64,000 bases of DNA from Gordionus sp. m RMFG-2023 (GCF_954871325.1 NC_088775.1:92853655-92917654); one strand, 5' to 3'; positions 38,038 through 50,901 are shown, counted from the stretch's first letter. Numbers and translations: made by a program. The notes: generated by a model from the sequence alone, not told the origin.

Positions 38038-40482
38038 GGTGAAGAATAAAAAATAATATTCAACCTCAAACTCATCATCATCTCCCTCATCATTCTGAAT
38101 TTCGGCGTCTGTAATTCTTTTCTTTTTCTTCCTGTCGAATTTTCTGGAAACCTTCTGAGGTTCGGCAATATGTTTTTGGTTGGGATCTAAACGCGATAAA
38201 CTTTCGTTAGTCGAATTCTGGCGCTTTTTTGGTGGGCAACGCTTGTTGGCAGAATTAGCAACGAGATTGTCGTCCATCATTAGAAGTTCTAAATCGGCCT
38301 TCGAATGATTGGCACGCATATTATCGTCATCGTCTGAAGAGAGCGAATATTCCTGCGATTTGTATTTAAGAATAATATTTTTTTAGAGTTACAGATGATA
38401 TTATTGTCAGAGACCTGCAGGCCCGGCCCTAAGCCCGGCGCGTATTTTAATTTTTTTTAAATATACCCGGGCCGAGTTTGAAATCACCATAACCCGGGTC
38501 GGGCTGAGCCGAATAAAATCCGGGCCGGGTTGTGCACACGGTACCTCTGCAAGTCTCTGATTATATATAATTATCTGGTTTCTTCTTCTCAAAAAAAAAT
38601 TACCCGATCTTCTGTACTAGCATTTCGAAACTTCTGCAGTTTCTTCTGTTTCTTCGCCATCTTTTTGGCCTTATCCTTAGCCAAATATTTCTCCCAGGGA
38701 GCCATACTTCCTAGGTTCTGTTGCTGCAATTTATTGTCCACCAAATCTTGGGCCATATCATCGAGTTCTATTTTTATTAATTTTTTTTTAAATTAGAAAA
38801 AAATTATACAGGAGAGGATCAGATGTGAGTTTGTATCTGTACAATATTTAGAGATCCAAATTAGAAGTTACATTTTACCGCTTTAGTATAGGGGGGGGGG
38901 GAGAATAACGCGAATCGCGAATGTTAATTTTTAAAACCGCCACATCTCAACTCGTATGTTGGAAGGGGGGAATTTATTTTTTTTATTTCAGCACTCCCTC
39001 TAGATAATTTTTCGGAATGTTCACTGAAACCGGAAACGTTTAGACGGTATTTTCGTTTCTCAAACATCTGTTAATCGGTTCGGGAAAGTTATTCGCACAA
39101 ATATATTTTTAAAAAAAATTTTTTAATAACCGAATAAACCAAGAATTACCGGGCTCCCAGGTGATTTGCATGACTTTATCCGTGGCATCGGCCATGATTT
39201 CCTCGCCATTTTTTTTTCGGTTCTCGAAAAAATCGTCATCGAATTCGTCGTTGGACGAAAGTTCTCCATTTTTGGCGGAGGAGCGAGATGATCGATCCGG
39301 CAAATCTTCCCCTTCCTTCCCGCCCAAAACTCCTTTCAATAATCGCCGGTATTTGGCGTATTTGTCCTCTCTTTTTGACACATCTTTCGCCGAGGAACTG
39401 TCGCCTAGAGGGAAAAGGGGGGGGGATTTAATTTTTTTTGAAAAATAAGCAAAAAATCGCTAACTTAGTAACCTGAAGATTTTGCTCGTAAGATGGAACG
39501 AAGTCTTGGAACATCTACATTTTTTTTTTCTGGCTAAAATATTGAGTCAGCCGTTTTTTTAGAAATCGTACCCAAACGGGAGCGAGTTTGTAAATCACTA
39601 CAATTCGATAATATGCAACTTTCGGAAAACCGATCTCACAACCGGTTAGTTTGTTATGTTTGAATAAATTTATATTCCCCTAACTCCGGATAATTTATTT
39701 TTTTTGTTTACAAAAAAAAAACAAATATGGCGTGGGCAAGTGTTGTTATAAAACCCCGGTTCGGGCCGATTTTAAAAACCGGCCCGATAGACCTGAAGAT
39801 TTTGCTCATGTAACTGGCAGAAATGCTTGGAACATCTATTTACCCGATACTCGGTGCTCACATAATATTATTTTAGCTAATATCTTAATCGGGCCGTTTT
39901 GAAAAAAAATCGACTTCAAATCGGCCTTTCTAACAACACTAGGCCAGAGTTGACAGGAACGAGACTCGCCCAATCAATCGCCATCCGGGCCAGGAAGTCA
40001 CAGAAGCGCTACCTCTACCCCGTACAGGAGGAAGTCAAGAGCCCCCACACTAGCGCCACCGCTGCCGATCATGCGGTGGTTAGTATTTCCATGACTGTAA
40101 TAGTATGGTGTCCTACTACATCCCCTATATACTAAAACTTAGTCAAAGGTAATTGTTGAATGATATTAAAAAATAATTCTAATAATTACATCTCACAACA
40201 ACATTTTAATTCATTAAATATATGATTTTTAAACCATCACTTTATTATTTTTGTAGCTTACACAAAGGGGAATCAAAAAAAAAATTGATTGACATTTTTT
40301 TTGATATTCGACACAAAACTTGTAAAGATCGTCATTTGATAATTGTATAAAATTAAATATAAAATATACGAATCTACATTTAAACATTATTTGATTGACA
40401 TTGGATATTATACAAAGTTATTATATATAATGTAAAAATACACAATTACAATAGATACGATAACACAATTAAAAACACAGAT

Positions 40483-40540
<58 letters not shown>

Positions 40541-43500
40541 CAGTTTTTCAATGATGATTCCACTATTAAAGTCTCCATAATTCATTCCTATTTTCAATAT
40601 CCTAATTTTCAAATTTAATTACTTTAAATAATTCATCATCAGAATAAAAAAATATATTCAAAAATTCCAAACACGTTCATTTGTTTAGACCAAATTTTTT
40701 GTCATAAAAATTATTATTTCTCGATATTCCCCATGAAAAATAGGAATTTGAAACTCAAAAAAAAAATATATAAATTTTTGGATCTTTCTGAAATTCTATA
40801 CCATCGAAATATCGGATTGAATTGATGCTAAAAAGATGGGAGCAGTGTAAACTGGTGATCTACATTGGGCCTAATTTTTCAAACCCGGCCCGGCACTAAA
40901 TTCCGAAACCCGTTCGGGCCGGGCCTACTTGTCTCTAGTGTAAACCTTCTAGAAGAAAAACATAAACCGGACAACTTCATTTTTGAAAGCAATTTTTAAT
41001 TTCATTGCTTTAGACTCACAAGGAAAATAATAATTTAAAAGCGTGAAGGTCAACCTTTGCTATCATTTGCCTCGGTGATCTTCGTCATTGCATCTTCTTC
41101 GCAATCGTACCCAGATTCGGAGGAGTTTGACGAAGGGGGAGCCAGAAACATGCCCAGATCTTTCAGTTTATCGCAGGATTCCATCCGCCCCTTCGATTCG
41201 TTTACCGCCGTATCGGGAACGGAAGCTGACTCAGGACCGAACTCCAAAAGGTTTTGCAAGAGTAAGGCCTTTTCTTTCCTTTTCTGTTTGCCGCTGTTCT
41301 TGCTTTTGCCTACCTAATGAGAGAAAAAATAATTAACATTTATTTCTCTATTCCTCGGTATTTATATATTTGTTTAAAACCCTGATTTCGTCTTTTCCCG
41401 TGGAATATAACGATGACAATTGTTTATTTAGTATCAACTGACGTGTTGGGTCCTGGTTATCCCAGGTTAAGTCGAAATTCGTCTGGCTTAAGCAGGGGTT
41501 AGGAACCAACGGGAGTGACTCGTTTGTTCGAATCGAAGGGATGATGGACATTTGCCAATCAAATCGGGAAAGAATATCGGATTCCGGATTATCGGCGGAA
41601 GTGTGGAAAGTGGTCTCCTCTGGGACGTATCTAATTTGCAAAAAAAAATATCGTAAAAATATTGGAGCGACTATTTAGGGTTGGGTTACGAGCAAAAACC
41701 ATGCTAATTATTTATAATTTAGAGTTGCCAGAATTTAATTCTAGGGTTTCTTACGAGTACGCCTCTCCCTTCTGACGGCAGTGGTCAGCTCTTTTTGACC
41801 ATAAATTTTTGGGGAAAAATTTACGATATCATAATTTTAAAAGCGATAAATTAAGTAGGTTTAGGGTGTTTATCAGAGGCCCTTTTTGCTCAAAAATATC
41901 TTTTTATTTGGCGTAGAACGTTAATAATCAAAGTATAAAATCTTTTTTACTGCTTTATTCAGATGGAACATTTTAACAATAATACCCATTACAACTATAC
42001 TCAAAGGTGATGTATGTTATGCAAATCGTTTATAGCGTGAGTTATATAGAGTTAGGTACTAAACTCCAGGGAACATGGGTTTAATATATTTTACTAAAAG
42101 GCGCTAAATAAAACTAGAAAGGTCAGTTTTATAATTCTCGGGTAACAGGTCCTTTTAGCGAAATATCTCGAACCAGGAAAGTTTTTCTCCAAAAGAAGAA
42201 CATCGGTAAAAAATAAAAATTAGATATAAAAATATATTCTTCACACCAAATTTAAGGTCCTTTATGACCTCGAGGGTTAAAACGCCATTCACGTTCACAT
42301 TGCCCCTGTCAATCACTCTATCCATCTCCTCCCCCCTCCCTTCCTTAAAAATCGAAAGAGAGTTTTACTAAACCCTTATAACCTGAGATCTATTATATTA
42401 GATGTTTTCTCGAATTCTAATCCGTTGCACTCGTCGTATATATGTTGCGCGGTGTCGATAGTGTCGCACTCCACGATGGCGTACGCGTATTTCATGCTAA
42501 AACATATGTTTTTTTGAAAAAAAAGACATATTCATAATCTAATTGTCCGATCGATATTTGCGTTTTTTCGCGGTGACCCGCTTAAAAAAATATACTTTAA
42601 AAAAAACGCCCTAAATGTCTCAAAAGCTGTTTAGAGATGTCAAAAAGCTGTCAGAGATCTCAAAAGTTGTTTAGAAATGTCAAAAGCGGTTTAAAGATCT
42701 CAAAAGTTGTTTAGAGATCTCAAAAGCATTTTTTTTCGCATGCCTCAAAATAATATAATTAAAAAAACGCTAATTTGCAAATTATCCAAAAAAAATAAAA
42801 TCAAAATCTTATTTTTTTTTGATATAAATCGATTTCCGTTTCCTGTTTAACTCACTATTTTTTAAATATCATTTGATTGCTAATAACGCGACATGTCAAC
42901 GATGTGCGGTAGTTATTTAAGATCTGTTTGGATCTAAATCTAAAAAAGGGTTGGAGAAATAAATGGTCATCAATGGTATGTCCCAGGATGTACCGAGCTT
43001 CGTCGAAAGGCGGTGGTCACCCCTGTTTGAGTTGACGTGGAATTGAACATATCTAAGTACACTATATATCAAAGACCCACAGGTTGATTCCAAGAACCCG
43101 GCCCCGAATATAAATAGATCGATTCCAATCTTAAGTCATCTTCAAAACCCAATACTGGGAACTGGGTTGAAAATCGTGAAAAGGGAATCAATGTGACATT
43201 TCATTTTGCCATCACTGATTCTCAATTTTCCCTTTTTGAGACAATTTACAAAATGGGAGAACAAAATCAATTTTAAAATTTGGCAAATTTTTTTATAATT
43301 TAGGCCAGGCGAAAATAAAAAAAATTAAGAATTCCAGGCAATCTCGTGAAAATTAGAAAAAAATGATAAAAAGAAAAAGAAATAGAAGACAACAAATGGA
43401 TAAGAATGGAAAAGAATGGAATGAAAAAACGTGCATAATTTTTACGTGTTTATTTGATATCTCCTCAATTTTTCGATGTCAAAATTTTCCGCTTCGCTTT

Positions 43501-46500
43501 CGTCATCCTCGCTACCTGTTGTGCGTTTATTATTCGTGTGATTTATAAGAGATATATGGGAGAAATATTTTTAAAAAAAAAAAATTAGGGCTCTCGAAAT
43601 ATAAGAGACACGTAATAGACTAATACGTAATCATGCATAGGCCGAAAGCCAAAAACTCGATCCGATTTTATGGATATCGAATACCGAATAGCAGTAATTC
43701 GATTCGAGTAACCTTTAGAATATCGAAACATCTGTTCCATCCATAATTTACATCCCTTAATTTTCCTAGTAAATTTCTTTTTTTATCAAGTTAGGTTATA
43801 TCCTAATTTAATGCATTAGAAAAGAAGTGGGATGGAAGGAAAAAAAACAAAGAATGTTAAATTTTTTTTTAAAATAAAATTTACAATTATATCACGAATC
43901 ACCCCTCAATTTTTTTACCCTATTAAAAACCTAATCAAAATTATATTTTAAGCTTGTTTTTTTTGTTGTTTTCTATATGTTTTTTTAAATAAAAAAAAAC
44001 TTATTGTTTTTTTTATATATATCCCCAATTAGAATTTAAAAAACAAAAAAAACACAAGTTCGCACAAATACTCTTTATAAATGTTTTACCTTATAAAAAT
44101 TAACAATTCAAAATTTAATCGAAAGACCTAAATACCTTATAGTAGATTCAAAAAATGATATGCATTTTAGATTTAATATTTTGCTATGTATATAGGGCTA
44201 TGTCTAAACTTGTCATCCTAACCCTAACCTAAATCCCTTATAGATTCAAAAATGATAGATACCTTAGATTTAATATTTTGCTATGTATAAGACTATGTCT
44301 AAATTTGTTCTACCCCTAACTCTAAATACCTTATAGAATCAAAAATGATATATACACTTAAGATTTAATAAAATGCTATGTATAAGGCTATGTCTAAACT
44401 TGTCATCCTAACCCTAACCTAAATATAGATTCCAAAATGATAGATACCTTAGATTTATTTTGCTATGTATAAGACTATGTCTAAACTTGTTCCAACCCTA
44501 ACCCAAAACCAAAATCCCTTATAGATTCCAAAATATAGATACCTTAGATTTAATATTTTGCTATGTATATAAGGATAGTTCTAAACTTGTCATCCTAACC
44601 CTAACCTAAATCCCTTATAGATTCCAAAATGATAGATACCTTAGATTTAATATTTTGCTATGTATAAGGACTGTGTCTAAACTTGTTCTAACCCTAACCC
44701 TAAACCAAAATACCTTATAGAATCAAAAATGATATATACACTTTAGATTTAATATTTTGCTATGTCTAAACTTGTTCTACCCCTAACCCTAAACCTAAAT
44801 ACCTTATAGAATCAAAAATGATATATACACTTTAGATTTAATAAAATGCTATGTATAAGGCTATGTCTAAACTTGTCATCCTAACCCTAACCTAAATCCC
44901 TTATAGATTCCAAAATGATAGATACCTTAGATTTAATATTTTGCTATGTATAAGGACTGTGTCTAAACTTGTTCTAACCCTAACCCTAAACCAAAATACC
45001 TTATAGAATCAAAAATGATTTATTCACTTTAGATTTAATAAAATGCTATGTATAAGGCTATGTCTAAACTTGTCATCCTAACCCTAAACCTAACCCCCTA
45101 ATGCCTTTAAGAATATAATAGTTCCAACTTGATTCTTTGTGGAGAGCCATAAATAAAAAAAAGGAAGGAGATAGAATTAATTAAATATAAAACTAAACTC
45201 GTCTTTTTCGCGGGCTTGTTTGCCGCATTACCCGGTTTAAACAGCTGATCCATGACCGCGAAAGGTCCCTTAGCGTCCTCTTCCGCCTTCATCCTTTTGC
45301 CGTACTCCGATCTGTATATCTATATTTTTTTACATATATATTCAATTTGTCGCGTTTCAGACATTTAAGTATCAATTTACGGCGATCGCGACGAATCGCA
45401 AAATAATTAATTCAATTCCATAGTCTTTATATTTTTATCGCGATCCCTGAGCGTTACGCGATGTCTTCACTGTAAATTGAAACCTCGGTAAAATTGTAAA
45501 CATTTAAAATAACGATGTTTATAAGTTAGTGTTGTTAAAAGGCTCGTTTTGAGCCGATTTTTAAAAGCAGCTAACTCAATATCCAGAAAAATATAGCCTA
45601 AGCCTTAAGATTCCGATGATATATGTTCAGAACCTTCGCTTCCTTCTATGAGCAAAATCTTCAGGTCTTGCGTAATATTTTTCTAGGTGAAAAAGGACCT
45701 CATTATCCCGGTTTATTATAACCACTTTAATAACAACTCCAAGCGTGCCGAATTAACATAAAATCTGTATCCGGTCATTTACCAAGGCATTCTCGCATTC
45801 GAAAAATTTATCGTCAGATAAATTATTTTATTTAAAAAAACTGTAAATACGTGGTTATAAATAATAGAGATCAGTTTTAAATTATAAAATATCTTAAAAT
45901 ATGAGGATTCGTTTGAATGTAAAAATTATTTCCCCCTATCTGATTTTTTAAAAATTCTTTAAGTAATTTTGATATTCGATCCGGCATGGAGACTAGGAAA
46001 TATATTTTTTAAAAGGCCATGAATTGCACCTACATTTTATTAACAATTATAGCAACACCGGTTAGCTCTGTAGAACTATAAATGTGTGTATTACATGATA
46101 AAATATTTAAATGTAAGTAACGTACAAATTTTTTTTAAAAAAATGTGATGGAAGTTTGCGTGTGTAAGCATGATAATGGAAAAACATAATAATTATTATT
46201 CAAATGTGACATATAAATTGAACTAACTGTGACATTTTTGACAATCCCTCCAGCTGGCTTGATCGAATCGAATAACAGGAATAGGTCTTTCGCATTAATC
46301 AATTCCCAAGTCATGTTGCAAACTGCTAACCTGTTAGTTGTCTCACCAATTTCTGGACAATCAGCATCGAGTTCTCCCCATTTGTGATCAATGTAATCTC
46401 AAATTTAGTTTCGAATAAAATACTAAAAATCATGCTAATAATATAGTCAAGGGATCCAAACCTTAGAACCTCTAAATCAAACCTGAACTGTTATAAATAA

Positions 46501-47991
46501 TTCTAAAATCTGTAAATCTGTATGGATCTTTCGATATCGTATATTTTTTTAAACATTAACTTATTTTGATTTTGAAGTTAGGTATCAGTGATTGTCTTTG
46601 TATATTGCTATTTGAATGTGCCATAATATAATTTAAGAGAAGATAATCTTAATAATATTTAATTGTGTAATGGCACAATATTAATTTTAATGGATAGTGA
46701 TAAATTAGATAAAGAATGTGTGTTTCTTTACATAATTCTAATAAGCCTCAATCTAAAAAAAGGTTTAAACAAGTTTTTTAAATCGTCAAACCAAATACTA
46801 TCATTTTTTTGATAAATAAGCAAACTTACACCATTACTTGTTATTAAACTTAAATCTGAATCAGAACATGCTTAGGTTCATTATTCTGGCATTTGTGATC
46901 ATATATATTGGAGATAGGGTTGTTAAACAGCTGATTTGTAAAAATGGTTAGCACAATAGTTTACCCAGAAAAATATTGCCTAAGTCTCAAGATTTTGCTT
47001 ATAAGATCTTCAGGCTCCTGTAATATTTTCCTAGATAAAATAATGAGTTGGCCCTTTATAAAAATCGGATTGAATTGAGCAATTTATCACCATTATTTAG
47101 AAAATCTGCAGAGTCCAGGATTTTGAGCCAGATGAATCATGCACAATATATATATAGGCTAGGCTGGTGTTAGAATTTCCCAAAATTTATAAACTCTTTA
47201 TTTTTATAAAATATATTATGAGTTGTAAAAAAATATTTTACAAGCCATGCAAATAAATTTATAGGATTTATTAAAAAATATTTACATGCTGGTTCAGGCA
47301 TATTTCTAATATATTATTAGTTGCCGGATATAATCAGAACTCTCATAAGGGGGGGGGGGGGGGGGGGGTCTTTTCTCCCATGAAATGAGCTTTAAGCCCT
47401 TATGTTTGGCAGGGTTAATTTAAAAAAATATATTAATAATTTTGAGTTTAGATGATTACTATATTTAAAATGCCATTTTAATTTTTTTTTAGTGCCCCAA
47501 CTTTTGACTGCATCTTTGCCAATTGCAATCATATTTAATCAAGATTGACTAAGATGAAAAACAAACCTTCAGATAGAGAATCATCACTATCCGTTTGAGT
47601 GGATTCTGATTCTGATGGAGAATCATGTGTAGAATGAGATCCAGGCGATTCAATTAATTTTAATGCTTTATTATCTGTTTTAGGATATTTAACCGAACTG
47701 TCTATTGCATCATCAGTCTCTGATTCTGTATCGATTTTGTAATACCTTTTCATGTCTTCGTTCGATGTTAGGTTAACATCTCTCCCCCTCTTGTCCATTG
47801 TGCCTTTTATTTTAAACTTTTCATCTGTGAACATGCCCTTGAATCGTTTATCAATCTTAATTTTATTAGCCTTAACTGACATCCTCTTGAATTTTGGATT
47901 GTTATATATGTGAGAAAACCTATCATCTTTAAGAATCTATAAATTATATAAGAATCATTACAATCTAGAGCTAGATTACTTTTGGATCCAT
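36950..47991 (-). CDS. ESF1: ESF1, nucleolar pre-rRNA processing protein, 12 exons, 727 aa
   Basis: Exons: 47980-47991, 47567-47936, 46228-46397, 45232-45319, 43446-43515, 42383-42496, 41381-41630, 41055-41313, 39150-39404, 38604-38767, 38065-38352, 36950-37093. They total 2,184 nt and every junction phase closes. Family landmarks appear in order: DDRFSHIYNNPKF and KIDKRFKGMF then VDKRGR-like MDKRGRD near the N-terminus; TNRLAVCNMTWELINAKDL; IYRSEYGKRMKAEE; EKLRRYQ; YAYAIVECDTIDTA; NGLEFE; RYVPEETTF; FDLTWDNQD; DKYAKYRRLL; ITWEPELDD; MAPWEKYLAKDKAKK; and a C-terminal NUC153-type DDRFLAI plus DPSNPNFKS. Human ESF1 is 851 aa, and the acidic spacer is shorter here. ESF1 acts in the nucleolus in small-subunit rRNA maturation. 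The start codon is in a 12-nt exon (M-D-P-K) followed by a 43-nt intron. Other introns reach about 1.9 kb and are full of repeats. Confidence 0.93.
37301..37550. mobile_element. Family C short element, copy 2, in the last ESF1 intron
   Basis: Starts AATAATACCTAGACTGAGGA. It shares GAATGAAAATCAGC, CCATTTTGGTAACCC, GATAAGGCAATTCT-like and GACCTCTCGTTTAAA with the copy at 61,850-62,176. The right end (GCAACTAGG) is worn. Confidence 0.65.
37928..38036 (+). repeat. (GAAA)n microsatellite in an ESF1 intron
   Basis: About 25 units, beginning roughly 30 bp inside the intron after the donor at 38064. Reading through it gives spurious FFLS peptides fused to the ESF1 exon. Confidence 0.95.
38408..38559. 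mobile_element. GC-rich hAT-like miniature element filling an ESF1 intron
   Basis: Termini CAGAGACCTGCAGGCCC and CCTCTGCAAGTCTCTG are imperfect inverted repeats. The interior repeats CCCGGGCCG and CCGGGCCGGG words. The flanking octamers ATTATTGT and ATTATATA agree at 5 of 8 positions. It takes up 152 of the 251 bp of the intron 38353-38603. Confidence 0.65.
39738..39941. mobile_element. TAGTGTTG-subfamily hAT-type element in an ESF1 intron
   Basis: Starts AAGTGTTGTTATAAAACC and ends GGCCTTTCTAACAACACTA. The interior has TTCGGGCCGATTTTAAAAAC, GAAGATTTTGCTCATG and CTTGGAACATCTATTTA, matching the 30.7 kb units. A further scrap of the same interior lies at 39,474-39,585. Confidence 0.65.
40484..40540 (+). 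repeat. (GAAA)n microsatellite in an ESF1 intron
   Basis: About 14 units in the intron between exons 41055-41313 and 39150-39404. Confidence 0.95.
40862..40930. repeat. GC-rich CCGGGCC element fragment in an ESF1 intron
   Basis: AACCCGGCCCGGCACTAAAT and CCCGTTCGGGCCGGGCC, ending CTTGTCTCTAG. It is related to the 38,408 element. The left end is unclear. Confidence 0.45.
42608..42727. repeat. Tandem repeat of about 22 bp in an ESF1 intron
   Basis: Six imperfect units of the form GATCTCAAAAGTTGTTTAGA (variants GATGTCAAAAGCGGTTTAAA, GATGTCAAAAAGCTGTCAGA). Confidence 0.8.
44130..45093 (-). repeat. Minisatellite of about 95-105 bp units carrying telomere-like TTAGGG, inside an ESF1 intron
   Basis: About ten units. 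Each contains TTAGATTTAATATTTTGC, TATGTATAAGG, TGTCTAAACTTGTC or GTTC, then CCTAACCCTAACC, which is (TTAGGG)n on the minus strand, then CCTTATAGATTCAAAATGAT. Units vary by small indels. The array lies in the intron between exons 45232-45319 and 43446-43515. Confidence 0.9.
45527..45738. mobile_element. TAGTGTTG-subfamily hAT-type element in an ESF1 intron
   Basis: Starts TAGTGTTGTTAAAAGGCTCG and ends about TTTAATAACAACTCC. Interior CGTTTTGAGCCGATTTTTAA, CTAACTCAATAT, and an inverted copy of the TTCGCTTCCTTCTATGAGC block. Target duplication not clean. Confidence 0.6.
46916..47090. mobile_element. Degenerate TAGTGTTG-subfamily element in an ESF1 intron
   Basis: AGGGTTGTTAAACAGCTGAT, then ATTGCCTAAGTCTCAAGATT and TAAAATAATGAGTTGGCCC, matching the 30.7 kb interior at lower identity. 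The right end is unclear. Confidence 0.45.
47349..47368 (+). repeat. Twenty-base G run
   Basis: Uninterrupted G tract in the ESF1 intron 46398-47566. Shorter G or C runs occur at 8,260, 22,890, 35,538, 38,890, 56,622, 58,143, 58,622 and 61,300. Confidence 0.95.
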
Positions 47992-50901
47992 GCTGACTTA
48001 TGAATGAATGTCAGCAATTAAAATTATTTACAAAAGAACACTTTATTGGAGGTATTTAAATTTTTTTTTTAATTCCTTTTATTATTCATTTTAAAATAAT
48101 GTCTAATATAAACAATTTAATTAAAAAAGAAAGTTGTCATTGAATTTCTAAGGAAACCAAATAGTTGTCTCAAAACACTGGGCTGATTATTAAATTTAAA
48201 AGATCTACGATCTAATCCCCATTGATTTAAGAAATCTTTAACCCAAAAATTTAATTTTTCTTGATGGTAGACTTTTGCCAAGTTTAAATGATTGTTACTT
48301 TCAACTTAAATTGTTTTGTTATATATCCGAAGGATATGTTATTATTTTATCATTTTCGATTGTGTTATTACTAACGCGTTGAGATAATTGTATCCTCAAG
48401 ATACATTTTTAATGATTGATTATATTAACAACATTATATTTTTATATATATTTGAGATGAAGAAAAAAGATATTCGTTTTTAAAATGTAGTTTAAAAATT
48501 GGGATGATTAAATTTCAACCAAGGCCCCCTAGTTTTACAATTAAACAAAGATAAATATAGATATGTAGTTTTCGTATAATCTTAATGCTATCAAATTTAA
48601 GAAGACTAGAGATCATTTAATATGAATAAAATATTGATAATCATATTATCGTTAAACGATACAATGATTATTAAAATTAAATGATCTCTTACATTTATAA
48701 GACAAGAGTAACTTGTAGAAATTTCATTAATGTGTAATTGATAATATGAGATGAAAATTGATGTAATCTAAAAAATAAAGAAAGGATTAAGTGAAATTTT
48801 AGCCTGAATCTTCTTATTCACATTATTTATTTCATTCATATTTAGAAAGTTGAGGGAATATTGTTTATATCAATACAAAGAAGATTTTTCAAATCTCTCA
48901 ATCCATATTAGGTATGTGCACCATCAATTCTCGAAATTCCATTCATCAGTTTGTATAAAATAAATAAATAAAATAAACAAATAAAAAAAATAAAAATAAA
49001 TACGTACCGATGACATGACGTAGCGATGACATCACGTCACGAGGACGTAGTGTGGACATCGGAAAATTATAATATAGATATGATCGTTTTAGTATAATTA
49101 ATGAAACCACATTTAAGGAGGATATATTTGTACCCCTTATATCCGCCCAGCTGACTAACTCGGTTACAACATCGGGACAATTCGAGTTTAAATTTGGAGT
49201 TGGACCGAAATTTGCAGCTAGAAATAAAAAATTTTTTTACCATATGGCAAACTTTCTGAATTATTCAGGCTAATGAGATAATTATATGTCAAAGATTCAG
49301 GCCCACCCATCTTTTGATATAATTGCAATATATTAAACAAATTACATATTTTATTAATTAAATATGCTTATTTATGTGAGTTTGCAAAGTGAGCTAAAAA
49401 ATGGATTATGATATATGAGTTTTATAAGCAAAATAGTTAACTATTTTATATTACATATATAATTTTGATACGCCTAATATTAAACCTATGATTAAATATA
49501 GAACAATCATTTTGCTATTTTATCAGGAATTTATAGTAATATCATTTTTGACACGATTTTTGTGTATTAAGGGTTTGAACGGGATTCAAGTAATAGCTTA
49601 GACGAGAAAGGAATATTGAAAATGTTATTTTGGCCCAAATTCTAGGATTGAAACTTCTATATAATAATTTTAAAAAATATTTTATTAATTCTCGCAATAT
49701 AGGCTTTTGCTTGTTTGCATTTACAATCCACCTTCTAGAGATCTGCAAAGGTAGACCCTGCCCAAACGAACTTCGGGCCAGGACTGGGCCTAATTTTTTT
49801 AAAAAAACCGGGCCGGTGTCGGGTCGGTTCTTGGAAATTTTTTTAAAATATATTATCAATTTTATATAGAATTTTTTATGTAAAATAAAAATATCTGATT
49901 TTATTTATAGAAACTAGACACCATATAACATATATCTTCAGGAATTTATAGTAATAGCATTTTTGACACTTTTCTTAACCGAGGTTTTAGGCAATAATTT
50001 CAGAGAATATTGAGTTATTAATCAAGCTCTTTTTTTTGGAGTTGTCAATTCCGATCAGATGCAAGATCCGTCAAATATGTATTCGTGGGATAAAGACTGA
50101 TCGTGATCTTTTTTTTTCTCCCTTAAGATATTTATCTCCTTTTTCCATAAAGGAAAAATCAAAATTTATAATATTCTCCGTATTCTTTCATAAAATCGCA
50201 AATAATATATCGCATCTTACCAAGATGGAGTCCTATGTTTCGGACAAATATTATTTTGATAGAGCCGGATATATGGCATGTAGTTTTTTTGGATAAACTT
50301 CCTCCTCCGCTACGCCCCTCCTAACGCCTCTCACATAGAAAATTTGATGGACCCTTATCTTAGAAGCTTCTAAAATTTCTTATAACATCTTGTAAATTTT
50401 TTTCTTCCAATTTAAAATGCATACAAAAAAAACATATAAAATATTCTTTACATTTATACCAGAATTTTAGTTCCTTTATAAAAGGTTGAAGGTTTGAAAC
50501 TATCTATTTCCGAGTGTGGTGTATCGATTACTTCCTAGGATTTATTATTTAAAAATCACAAAATATTTTTAAAAAATACTAAAATACAAGGTATGATCAA
50601 AATTCCTGCTGGAGGCATTCTCGAAAAAAAAATCTTCAGAGAGATGAAGGATCTCTGAGGATTTGAAGAGCATTTTCAAAGTCAGTCTGGATTAGTATTT
50701 ATTAATTTTTTGGAAGACCACTCCGACTATATCGTTCTCCAGAACACTGGAAAGTTCAAGAATTCAACAATAATTGATTATAAATTCAAAAATATTACTA
50801 AACTAACATTTATTGAGAAAAAAAATCTAATAGTAATCAACAATTTTTTTTAGCGCCACAATATATTATTATTGGTTTTAGTTTGAAATATAACTAATTT
50901 T
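47992..50901. other. Intergenic region upstream of ESF1 and downstream of the BTB gene
   Basis: No gene seen. It contains a cluster of TGACGT/GACATC words (49,008-49,060), a CCGGGCC element fragment (about 49,735-49,845, starting TAGAGATCTGCAAAGG), two copies of CAGGAATTTATAGTAATA (49,523 and 49,938), and one copy of a 550-bp dispersed repeat (49,984-50,537). TTTATT at 50809-50814 gives AATAAA on the minus strand, 88 nt past the BTB stop. Confidence 0.5.
49984..50537 (+). repeat. Dispersed repeat of about 550 bp, copy 1
   Basis: Shares GGAGTTGTCAATTCCGATCA, TTCTTTCATAAAATCGCAAA, TAGAAACTTCT-like and CCAAGTGTGGTGTA-type blocks in the same order and strand with 58,254-58,837. No convincing ORF. 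The two copies flank the BTB gene. Confidence 0.75.

Noticed and set aside
44130-45093. True chromosome end
   Set aside because: The telomere-like motif is embedded in longer units within an intron of an intact gene, with unique sequence on both sides.
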